Positions 1 through 5,843 of a stretch of 13,409 nt of DNA are shown here, one piece after another. This DNA is from Marinilabilia sp. UBA5340 (GTDB taxonomy: Bacteria; Bacteroidota; Bacteroidia; Bacteroidales; Marinilabiliaceae): contig DHQK01000187.1 of NCBI GenBank assembly GCA_002411085.1, forward strand, positions 667 through 14,075, given 5' to 3'. The translations under genes were made by a program, and so were the position numbers. A model generated the notes under the pieces. The model was given only the letters and a program-made list of their open reading frames with translations. It was not told the origin of the DNA and ran no database searches. Within the stretch, counting starts at the first letter, position 1; the number at the start of each line of letters is the position of its first letter.

Positions 1-13
1 AAAAGTACTTACT

Positions 14-685
14 ATGATTGATGTAGAAGCTTTCAAAAGAATGTCTTATGGTCTTTATGTTGTATGCTCAGGAAATCAGGAACACGGAAACGGTTACATT
101 TCCAACAGTGTTTTCCAGGTTACAGCAAAGCCGGCTCAAATAGCAGCATGTTGCCACAAAGACAACTACACTTCTCAAATTATTGAAAAGACAGGCAGTT
201 ATTCTATTTCTATTCTCCACAATGAAGCCGAGACTTCAGTAATAGATAAATTTGGCTATAGCAGTGGTGCTGACACCGACAAACTCAAAGGTATGAACGT
301 GGAATATGGTGGTACGGGAGTTCCTGTTTTATTGAATGAAGCCATTGCATGGATTGAATGCAAAGTAGTAAAAACAATCGATGTGGGCACCCATCTGATG
401 TTTATTGGCGAGGTTTTGCAAACGGAAGTGATAGATGAATCAAAATCTGCCATGACCTACAAAGAATTTAAGGAGAAAAAACAACGGATGGCACCCGAAA
501 ATGCCCCTACTTATATTGAAGACAGTCCATCGGAGGAATCCAATGGTTCTTCGGGCAGGTACCAGTGCCAACAGTGTGGCTTCATTTATGACAATGAAAA
601 AGAAGACACCCCCTTTGAGGAGTTGCCTGATGACTGGCAGTGCCCGGTCTGCGGAGCGCCAAAATCGAAATTCACATCCATATAA
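14..685 (+). CDS. Flavin reductase-rubredoxin fusion (high-molecular-weight rubredoxin type)
   Basis: The 223-residue protein joins two electron-transfer modules. Residues 1-160 resemble the FMN-binding flavin reductase domain: the start MIDVEAFKRMSYGLYVV is typical of the family. A short acidic, Ser-rich linker (about 165-182) follows, then a rubredoxin domain whose four iron ligands are Cys185, Cys188, Cys210 and Cys213 (CQQCG and CPVCG). In clostridial relatives such as Moorella Hrb, this architecture passes electrons from NAD(P)H through FMN and the rubredoxin iron to a flavodiiron protein that reduces O2 or NO. That partner is not in this window, so the role here is inferred from the family. 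The protein has no signal peptide and should be cytoplasmic. The ATG at 14 gives the expected family N-terminus, but only 13 bases lie upstream, so promoter and operon context cannot be judged. A palindromic repeat begins 10 bases after the stop. Confidence 0.9.
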   Translation: MIDVEAFKRMSYGLYVVCSGNQEHGNGYISNSVFQVTAKPAQIAACCHKDNYTSQIIEKTGSYSISILHNEAETSVIDKFGYSSGADTDKLKGMNVEYGGTGVPVLLNEAIAWIECKVVKTIDVGTHLMFIGEVLQTEVIDESKSAMTYKEFKEKKQRMAPENAPTYIEDSPSEESNGSSGRYQCQQCGFIYDNEKEDTPFEELPDDWQCPVCGAPKSKFTSI

Positions 686-695
686 AAAACAAGTA

Positions 696-778
696 AGAGG
701 CTGTCCAAAAAGTCCAATTCTGATGTCATGTAAAGCTTGTCGAAGAATCTGTTCGCCTAAAAGACAAAAAATTGGACT
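696..778. repeat. Palindromic intergenic repeat, copy 1
   Basis: The element starts with AGAGGCTGTCC. It has a 9-bp perfect inverted repeat, AGTCCAATT (711-719) with AATTGGACT (770-778), around a ~50-base loop. The loop contains ATGACA/ATTCTTC motifs read on the minus strand, 12 bases apart. The same start (AGAGGYTGTCC) and the same internal motifs recur at 6912-7046. It lies just after the flavin reductase-rubredoxin gene and may act as a transcript end, though no clear U-tract follows. It resembles the short dispersed palindromic repeats of many Bacteroidota genomes. No transposase is present. Confidence 0.5.
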
Positions 779-967
779 ATGCTTAACATGAAACAGTTTT
801 GGTGTTTTTTACTTTCTGGATAACACTATTTTCAAAGTTGTATTTCCCAAAAAATAAAAGACACCGTTAACAGAATAATCTTCTAAATGGAAGTTTTCTA
901 ATTTTCATCAGGGTTCAGGTTAAAAACTTTGCTGAAATCCGGGCAAACAGGAGCGTCTTCAAAAGAA
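779..967. other. Intergenic stretch, no gene recognised
   Basis: Between the repeat and the tandem -7 boxes I see no open reading frame with a credible start, no terminator hairpin and no RNA gene. A minus-strand stretch ending at TAG (898-900) reads in frame for about 38 codons into the next gene but has no ATG, and I do not count it as a gene. Confidence 0.4.
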
Positions 968-983
968 TAGTTTTGTAGTTTTG
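968..983 (+). promoter_or_regulatory. Tandem Bacteroidota -7 boxes for the ATP-grasp-like gene
   Basis: TAGTTTTG occurs twice back to back (968-975 and 976-983). Each copy matches the Bacteroidota -7 consensus TAnnTTTG exactly. No good -33 TTG lies 19-21 bases upstream of either copy. Starts a few bases downstream would give a leader of only about 8-20 nt before the ATG at 998. Confidence 0.45.
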
Positions 984-997
984 CCAAAAAATTTTTA

Positions 998-2227
998 ATG
1001 AAATCCAGACTATTCTATTTCAATCCGACAAATGAAATGGCCATTGCCAACGGTCAGGTCTCCTACATGCCTCCCAGGCATTTACATCATTTTGAAATGG
1101 ATCTGGCTGCACTGCCCTGGATTCTTTCAACAAAAGATGATTTCATTTTGGTGAAGAAAAAAGAAGGAAATTCTTTAGAACATCTGACTCCTTATGGATG
1201 GGAATTACCAACAATGATATCTGCCCCTGAAGACTTGCCTGAGCAGGCCCGTGACAAACTCTGGTTTTCACCATGGGGCTGGAGTCCTGCAGTATATCGT
1301 CATTTCAGAGAGTTTATTCCATTAGCTCATCCAAGTTGGATAAGCCATCCATTTGCGCAGTGGAGAAAAACATTAACCGAACTACTAAGCAGAGACACGG
1401 GCTATCAACTGCTTCAATCCATATCCGAGATAAAAAAAGAAGATTCTCTGTCTTATTCCCTGATTAGTCTGCCACAGTTACCTTTGGAGATTATGAAAGA
1501 GGAAAATCTTCCGGACATTCTTAAAAAGCACTCCCCTCCTCTTATAATAAAAACACCCTTCAGTGCATCCGGGAGAGGCCTTTTCAGAATACGCTCGACA
1601 GGGGATGCCCCGGAAAAATCGCCCTGGGTTAAAGGAATGCTAAAACGACAGGGAAAAGTTTATGTGGAAAGAATGCTCAATAAGATCCAGGATATCTCAT
1701 TTCAATTTCATCTTTGCGAAGATAAGATCTCTTTCCTTGGATACAACTATTTTTATGCAGATCCCTCCGGCCAATTTGCAGGTTGTGCAATCGGGAAACC
1801 GGATGTAGATTCCACACTATTTAGAGATGAAAATAGAATAAAAGAAGCGATCCAACAGGCTACAGTTCTTTTAAAAAAAGGATTGAAGAAAATTAACCTA
1901 CACAAAAAGTATACAGGTCCGGCAGGAATTGACGGAATCTTCTTCGAAAATGAGCAAGGAGCACTGAGACTTCAACCATGTCTGGAAATCAATATGAGGT
2001 ATAATATGGGATATGCCAATGTGCTTTTTAAACCCAAATTACATCCTGAAGCAAAGGGAAAATGGAAAACAGGAGTTTTCACTCACGGAGAATGGCCAAT
2101 GTTTTGTCAGCAGGAAACAGAGACAAATCCTCCGGTTATTTCAGATGGTAAGTTATTAAAAGGATTCGTTCCTTTTGTGGATCCATCAGCAGATAAACTT
2201 TTTGGAGCCTGGTTAACCCTAAAATAG
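998..2227 (+). CDS. ATP-grasp-like protein of unknown substrate
   Basis: I do not recognise a named enzyme, but the 409-residue protein has marks of the ATP-grasp fold. Residues 182-194 (LIIKTPFSASGRG) look like the nucleotide-binding strand, with Lys185 and a glycine/serine-rich loop. Residues 309-313 (AGIDG) and 327-338 (PCLEINMRYNMG) resemble the metal-binding end, where Glu330 and Asn332 would hold magnesium and Arg334 the phosphates. ATP-grasp enzymes usually join a carboxylate to an amine or thiol through an acyl phosphate. The N-terminal 170 residues match nothing I can name but hold distinctive aromatic and His-rich stretches (FNPTNEMAIANG, RHLHHFEMD). There is no signal peptide or membrane segment, so it is probably cytoplasmic. 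The ATG at 998 sits just after two tandem -7 boxes, which supports it as the start. The gene converges on the patatin gene with one base between the stops. The fold is moderately sure; the substrate is unknown. Confidence 0.65.
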   Translation: MKSRLFYFNPTNEMAIANGQVSYMPPRHLHHFEMDLAALPWILSTKDDFILVKKKEGNSLEHLTPYGWELPTMISAPEDLPEQARDKLWFSPWGWSPAVYRHFREFIPLAHPSWISHPFAQWRKTLTELLSRDTGYQLLQSISEIKKEDSLSYSLISLPQLPLEIMKEENLPDILKKHSPPLIIKTPFSASGRGLFRIRSTGDAPEKSPWVKGMLKRQGKVYVERMLNKIQDISFQFHLCEDKISFLGYNYFYADPSGQFAGCAIGKPDVDSTLFRDENRIKEAIQQATVLLKKGLKKINLHKKYTGPAGIDGIFFENEQGALRLQPCLEINMRYNMGYANVLFKPKLHPEAKGKWKTGVFTHGEWPMFCQQETETNPPVISDGKLLKGFVPFVDPSADKLFGAWLTLK

Positions 2228-2228
2228 G

Positions 2229-3137
2229 TCAGGAAGCAGCGGCTTCTTCATCTTCAATTTTATCTTTCTTCAAAACAGGCCCCATTTCTTCTTTTATAAG
2301 TTTAAGCGTTGCTTTATATCCAACATCAACCAACTCGTCCACCCTGTCAAAGTCAAGAAAAGTAAAGGTTTTCATTTCTTCAGGCTCAATCATAAAATCG
2401 CAGATCTTACGACTTTCAACAACATTTTGCTCAATTCCAAGACTAAAAGTACGTTGAGCAACGTCGCGCATTCCTTCAATTTTCTCCATCGATCCGTTGT
2501 AGTTGACATGAACACCTATGAGAGTTTGGCACTTTTCTTTAATGGAAGCAGCCGGGAGGTTATCAAACAATCCCCCATCGATATAAATCTTTCCATCTAT
2601 TTCCTGAGGTAAAATAATTACAGGAACAGAACAGGAAGCCAAAACATAATCAAAAAGGGGGCCTTTCTCGCCTTTTATTTCGTTTTTACCATCGGAAATG
2701 TTGGCAACAGACAAATAGAACGGTTTTTTTAAAGCTGAAAAATCATCCTGAGGAATTTTATCTTTTAAAATACGTTTCACTGCATCCAGCTCAAAAAAAC
2801 CTTTTTGACCAAATCGCAATGAAACCATATTAAATATTCTGTCCTTTTTCACAAGTTCTTTTATCTGATCCGGAGCAATTCCTGCAGCATAAAGAACCCC
2901 TATCAATGCCCCCATGCTGGTACCCGAAATAATATCAGGAGACATTCCATGTTCATCCAGGGCTTTAAGCACACCAATGTGCGCAAATCCACGGGCACTT
3001 CCTCCACTCAAAGCAATCCCAATATTGTGATTGTATTTGTTTTTAGCTGGAACTGTTTGTTGAGCCGATCTGGATTTTTTCTTTCCATTTTTGTGTGATT
3101 TCTCCTCACTGATACCAAACCATTTGAACCATTTCAT
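2229..3137 (-). CDS. Patatin-like phospholipase / lipid acyl hydrolase
   Basis: This 302-residue protein has the complete patatin signature: an oxyanion loop SGGSARGFAHIG (44-55), the nucleophile elbow GTSMG with Ser74, and the DGG motif with Asp187 of the Ser-Asp dyad. Bacterial members hydrolyse acyl esters of phospholipids or related lipids; the substrate here is not known. It has the compact single-domain form (RssA/YchK-like), without the outer-membrane barrel of the PlpD/FplA type. The first 38 residues are basic and Lys/Ser-rich (MKWFKWFGIS start) and are not a classical signal peptide. They could favour contact with acidic membranes, but that is inference. AAAAGG lies a few bases upstream of the ATG as a possible ribosome binding site. 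A terminator at 3231-3268 ends the gene upstream, so this is its own transcription unit. Its stop is one base from the stop of the convergent ATP-grasp-like gene. Confidence 0.92.
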   Translation of the reverse strand: MKWFKWFGISEEKSHKNGKKKSRSAQQTVPAKNKYNHNIGIALSGGSARGFAHIGVLKALDEHGMSPDIISGTSMGALIGVLYAAGIAPDQIKELVKKDRIFNMVSLRFGQKGFFELDAVKRILKDKIPQDDFSALKKPFYLSVANISDGKNEIKGEKGPLFDYVLASCSVPVIILPQEIDGKIYIDGGLFDNLPAASIKEKCQTLIGVHVNYNGSMEKIEGMRDVAQRTFSLGIEQNVVESRKICDFMIEPEEMKTFTFLDFDRVDELVDVGYKATLKLIKEEMGPVLKKDKIEDEEAAAS

Positions 3138-3230
3138 TACAATACCTTTTAATTATTCCGCTATAGGATAAAATATTGATCATCGGAACTTATCCTTCTC
3201 AATCATAAAATCAAGCAGCTTAAAATTATT

Positions 3231-3268
3231 AAAAAAGGGAAAAACAACCAATGTGTTTTCCCCTTTTT
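3231..3268 (-). terminator. Intrinsic terminator of the Cse60-like gene
   Basis: On the minus strand, AAAAAGGGGAAAAC pairs with GTTTTTCCCTTTTT across a ~9-base loop, with a single mismatch, and the T-rich run continues past the stem. It lies ~80 bases downstream of the 64-aa gene and upstream of the patatin gene, separating the two transcripts. Confidence 0.75.
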
Positions 3269-3347
3269 AAAAAAAACCTGCAAAAACGTTCCGGGATTTG
3301 ATTGTCAGCGACTAATAGAAGTTAGCAATGCAACCCCGTCAATATTC

Positions 3348-3542
3348 TTATTCCACTGAATACATCAGCAAAGCAGAATAGGTATTAATTCCCTGGCTTG
3401 AATGGGACGAATACTCCAGATCAATTATCTGTTCAGGAGTGATTGCCTCCTCAGTAAGAAAAGAGTTTATTTGATCATCAAGAGACATATCGTAATCGTC
3501 CAAACCAGTATACTGAAAATGTTTAGTAAAAACTTTTTTCAT
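3348..3542 (-). CDS. Small Cse60-like protein
   Basis: A 64-residue acidic protein starting MKKVFTKHFQYTG. The frame is open further upstream, with an earlier ATG at 3668, but the extra 42 residues are Cys/Phe/Leu-rich and unlike a conserved N-terminus, so I chose the ATG at 3540-3542. The layout of a short basic start, an amphipathic segment (DDQINSFL), then EQIIDLEYS and a final YSALLMYS strand resembles, from memory, the small Cse60 family first noted in Bacillus sporulation. Those proteins also read as a helix followed by 'IIDIKYS' and 'YSALIIY'. The biochemical role of that family is unknown to me, and nothing suggests this organism sporulates. No clear -7 box was found upstream. An intrinsic terminator follows at 3231-3268, so it is probably monocistronic. 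That it is a gene is likely; the family link is moderate. Confidence 0.6.
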   Translation of the reverse strand: MKKVFTKHFQYTGLDDYDMSLDDQINSFLTEEAITPEQIIDLEYSSHSSQGINTYSALLMYSVE

Positions 3543-3721
3543 AGATATTAGTATTAAAATATTAAACCACTTCAATGAATAAAGTTGGCTAAATAAATTA
3601 TTAGTCAACCTGTTTTCTTCTACGCACAAATGCGCTTTTTGATACATAAAACAGGGTGAACAAAGCATTTTTTTTAATTGACGATCCTAATAGATTATCT
3701 CATAGTCATTTTAAAATACAA

Positions 3722-3746
3722 AAGCCGGATAAAAAAGATCCGGCTT
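3722..3746 (-). terminator. Intrinsic terminator of the 93-aa gene
   Basis: Perfect 9-bp stem AAGCCGGAT / ATCCGGCTT around a 7-base loop. On the minus strand it is followed by TTGTATTTTAA. It lies about 85 bases after the stop of the 93-aa gene. Confidence 0.75.
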
Positions 3747-3830
3747 CCAATTCGATAGCAATAAAGTCTAATTCAAACTCAAAACTAGAATCAGCAAAGA
3801 TTCAGGTAGTCTGAATTATCTGTTCCACAC

Positions 3831-4112
3831 CTATTTCAGATTATTTACAGCTTCTACCAATTCTGAAAACTTCTGATCCATTTCGTTTCTGATATCTTTA
3901 AAGTAAGCTTTAACCTTTTTCGGATCAGATTTGCCATCAGGATGATTAATCCTGGCAATCAATTCGTTTCTAAAATCGATTGCATCGGCAATCACCTTTT
4001 TAAATTCATCATCTTTGATATCACTAAAGATCATTTTACGAACATAGGCTTCTGTTACAATTTCTGAAGCCAGATAGTTTATGTCTTTTTTTAAATCTCG
4101 AATACTTGCCAT
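3831..4112 (-). CDS. Conserved-looking small helical protein of unknown function
   Basis: I do not recognise a characterised family. The 93-residue product is highly charged and appears all-helical: an N-terminal helix (MASIRDLKKDINYLASEIV), a middle acidic/aromatic part, a polar turn around HPDGKSDPKK (57-66), and a C-terminal helix with heptad-like spacing (MDQKFSELVEAVNNL). It has no Cys, signal peptide or membrane segment, so it should be cytoplasmic, possibly oligomeric through the last helix (inference). A well-formed Bacteroidota promoter about 25-55 bases upstream of the ATG and an intrinsic terminator downstream frame it as a stand-alone transcription unit. This strongly supports it as a real gene. 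The leader just before the ATG is almost pure A/G, common where Shine-Dalgarno pairing is weak. Confidence 0.8.
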   Translation of the reverse strand: MASIRDLKKDINYLASEIVTEAYVRKMIFSDIKDDEFKKVIADAIDFRNELIARINHPDGKSDPKKVKAYFKDIRNEMDQKFSELVEAVNNLK

Positions 4113-4138
4113 TTCTTTTTTCTTTTAAGATTCTATTT

Positions 4139-4169
4139 CAAATTTAGCTGTTTTTTACCTGCCAAACAA
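4139..4169 (-). promoter_or_regulatory. Promoter of the 93-aa gene
   Basis: On the minus strand, TTG (4169-4167), a 20-base spacer and TAAATTTG (4146-4139) match the Bacteroidota pattern TTG-N19-21-TAnnTTTG. The start site would be near 4134, giving a leader of about 22 nt to the ATG at 4112. This is the best promoter match in the window. Confidence 0.7.
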
Positions 4170-4283
4170 CAATGGCCCTCACATTTGGCTATCATATCTT
4201 TTCTTTAATCACAAAAAAACGGGCATTCATAAAAGAATAGAAACATTTAGGCATTAAAGAATTTCAGGGAAACTATAATTATT

Positions 4284-4291
4284 TAAATTTG
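4284..4291 (+). promoter_or_regulatory. -7 box for the candidate small RNA
   Basis: TAAATTTG matches TAnnTTTG exactly on the + strand. A TTTC about 18 bases upstream (4262-4265) is a weak stand-in for the -33 TTTG. No protein gene starts downstream on this strand before a terminator. Confidence 0.4.
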
Positions 4292-4296
4292 TGTGT

Positions 4297-4407
4297 GTCA
4301 GAAAGTGCTTGTGCTTTTTTTAACCCAAGAAGCGCAGCCTGACCCAAGTAACCCATGTTCAAAAAGAAAAAGACGACCCAAAACGTTGGGCCGTCTTTTT
4401 TATTTTT
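4297..4407 (+). ncRNA. Candidate small RNA, unidentified
   Basis: A -7 box at 4284-4291 is followed about 110 bases later by a strong intrinsic terminator (4367-4407), with no reading frame of note between them. The 5' part can fold into a stem: GTCAG (4297-4301) with CTGAC (4339-4343), GTGCTT (4305-4310) with AAGCGC (4330-4335, one G-U), and CTT (4314-4316) with AAG (4327-4329). I looked for hallmarks of SRP RNA, tmRNA and tRNA and saw none. A 6S-type RNA of this length is possible, but the extended double-stranded arm is not evident. The terminator could instead serve only the minus-strand peptidase gene, in which case no RNA need exist. Confidence 0.35.
4367..4407. terminator. Bidirectional intrinsic terminator
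   Basis: AAAAAGACG-A-CCCA (4367-4380) pairs with TGGG-C-CGTCTTTTT (4387-4400), with one internal mismatch and a 6-base loop. T-runs follow on both strands (TTTTTTATTTTT on +, TCTTTTTCTTTTTG on -). It can end the S37 peptidase transcript on the minus strand and the candidate small RNA on the plus strand. Confidence 0.8.
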
Positions 4408-4470
4408 AACTGTGTCTATTCCTAAAATATCATTGCTTTTTGTGTAACGCTATTTCAGGACTAATCACTG

Positions 4471-5751
4471 CTAATTCAGCCATTCTCCGAGTTGCTTTAT
4501 TACTTTTATCCTAAGTGAGTCCGGAAGATTATTTATCCGTGTACGATGACACCCTCCGGGTTTTTCTATTTTCAATACATTAGAGAACCCTTCCGGCTCC
4601 AAAGACGTTGCACTCCACGGATCATTCTCCCCTGTAATTACAATCATTCGGGGATCTGCTTTTTTCAATTTCCTAAATATTCTTAAAGGCACATCCTGCT
4701 CAAACACTAAATTATCGACATCAGGAGCCATAAAGCGATTGGAAACAGTATCTTCTTTGATTTCACTCAACCACTCTTTGAAAGGAGAAGCCAAATAAGG
4801 GTAATACCCTAACTCTCTATATGCCTGATAAAAAAAGGGTCCAATAGAATTCCATTGCTGGTCGGAAAAATATCCAAAATCACTGCCGCGGTGTAGATGA
4901 GAAAACATGATTTCAGCATCAGCTCCGGATTCAGGAATTTCATCCACCGGGCCTCCCCATTGCCACAAACTAAAAGGATATTCTAGCACCGCCAATTCGA
5001 AAGCGCGTTCAGCTCCCATCCGGAATGAATATTCTTTCTGCTCAATTAAATCATAGAAAAAAGGCATTAACTCATCCTTACGTTTAAGAACTTCCTCCTG
5101 AAATTCTCGAATTCTTCTTCTTTGCTCAGCTGTTCCTACAGTATCAAAAAATGCCACCAACCGGTGATCTTCGCGCTCAAAATTAAAGGGTGCAACATAC
5201 GGAACAGTCACCTCTACATCTTTGGGAAAGAAAGCCCGGTGAATCATAGCAGTTTGTCCGCCTTTACTAATCCCTGTATTCATCCATTTCCCTTTGTAAA
5301 AATCTTTAAATATCTCGACAATCTTATGATGATCCATCGCTGCTTGCTCTACAGTCAGAAACTGCCAATCTAATGAATCGGGAACAGACATTCCAAAATA
5401 ACGATGCTCAACGACTAACTGATTGGCTCCGGTAATCTTTGCCAATTCTGAAGTATAATTGGCAGGAGCCATATATCCCTCAGTGACCATTACCATTGGC
5501 GCTTCGGGTGACTTATGAGAAAGCCAGACCCTCTGATTAAAATAACCTTTTTCGGGATGATGATGATCAAGAGGCTGCCGAACTGTAAGCAACCAGGAAT
5601 GGTTATACATGGAATCGGGCTCTATCTGCTCAGAAGAAATGACAACCTGATGAGACTTCAAAAATTCTCCGGTAGTATCCCAGGTCACACTGCAAAATGT
5701 CAGGAGAACCGAAAGAACTATCAGCAGAGCGTATTTAAATAACTTTGTCAT
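4471..5751 (-). CDS. Secreted S37-type serine peptidase (PS-10 / tripeptidyl aminopeptidase-like)
   Basis: With the ATG at 5749-5751 the protein has 426 residues: a signal sequence (KLFKYALLIVLSVLLTF, 3-19) and an alpha/beta-hydrolase peptidase. Visible catalytic elements are GISKGGQTA with nucleophile Ser162, GENDPWS with Asp377, and GGCHRTRI with His402. The extra GG after the Ser motif and the NDPW context fit the MEROPS S37 (Streptomyces PS-10) group better than S28. Members remove short N-terminal peptides, often with preference near proline; specificity here is inferred. Cys20 directly follows the hydrophobic segment, so a lipoprotein is possible, but Phe at -1 makes a poor lipobox. The frame is open to an ATG at 5787, but that would add 12 residues before the signal sequence and would put the predicted -7 box inside the gene, so I prefer 5751. 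It diverges from the DUF4097 gene and ends before a strong terminator. Confidence 0.85.
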   Translation of the reverse strand: MTKLFKYALLIVLSVLLTFCSVTWDTTGEFLKSHQVVISSEQIEPDSMYNHSWLLTVRQPLDHHHPEKGYFNQRVWLSHKSPEAPMVMVTEGYMAPANYTSELAKITGANQLVVEHRYFGMSVPDSLDWQFLTVEQAAMDHHKIVEIFKDFYKGKWMNTGISKGGQTAMIHRAFFPKDVEVTVPYVAPFNFEREDHRLVAFFDTVGTAEQRRRIREFQEEVLKRKDELMPFFYDLIEQKEYSFRMGAERAFELAVLEYPFSLWQWGGPVDEIPESGADAEIMFSHLHRGSDFGYFSDQQWNSIGPFFYQAYRELGYYPYLASPFKEWLSEIKEDTVSNRFMAPDVDNLVFEQDVPLRIFRKLKKADPRMIVITGENDPWSATSLEPEGFSNVLKIEKPGGCHRTRINNLPDSLRIKVIKQLGEWLN

Positions 5752-5784
5752 AAGAAATAGAGAATAGAAATAAATTAAAGCATG

Positions 5785-5792
5785 CAAAAATA
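5785..5792 (-). promoter_or_regulatory. -7 box of the S37 peptidase gene
   Basis: TATTTTTG on the minus strand matches TAnnTTTG exactly. It lies 33 bases upstream of the ATG at 5751 and would give a leader of about 27 nt. No -33 TTG at the proper spacing is visible. Its position argues against translation starting at 5787. Confidence 0.4.
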
Positions 5793-5843
5793 CATCAAAA
5801 TGATTTTCTTTGTAATGATATAAGTTAATAAAAATTCCGAATT

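Noticed and set aside
501..791. 96-codon frame on the + strand overlapping the rubredoxin end
   Set aside because: It is out of frame with the well-supported rubredoxin domain and continues into the palindromic repeat.
898..1014. About 38 minus-strand codons reading like a C-terminal peptide (FEDAPVCPDFSKVF)
   Set aside because: It has no ATG, is bounded by an in-frame stop, and overlaps the promoter and start of the ATP-grasp-like gene. It could be a gene remnant but is too short to support.
4297..4360. SRP (4.5S) RNA or a tRNA in the intergenic region
   Set aside because: The conserved SRP loop (GGAAGGxAGCAGCC) is absent, and no cloverleaf or T-arm motif is seen.
4471..5751. S28 (prolyl carboxypeptidase) assignment for the peptidase
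   Set aside because: S28 proteins usually show GGSYGG at the nucleophile; GISKGG with GENDPW and GGCH fits S37 better, though the two groups are related.
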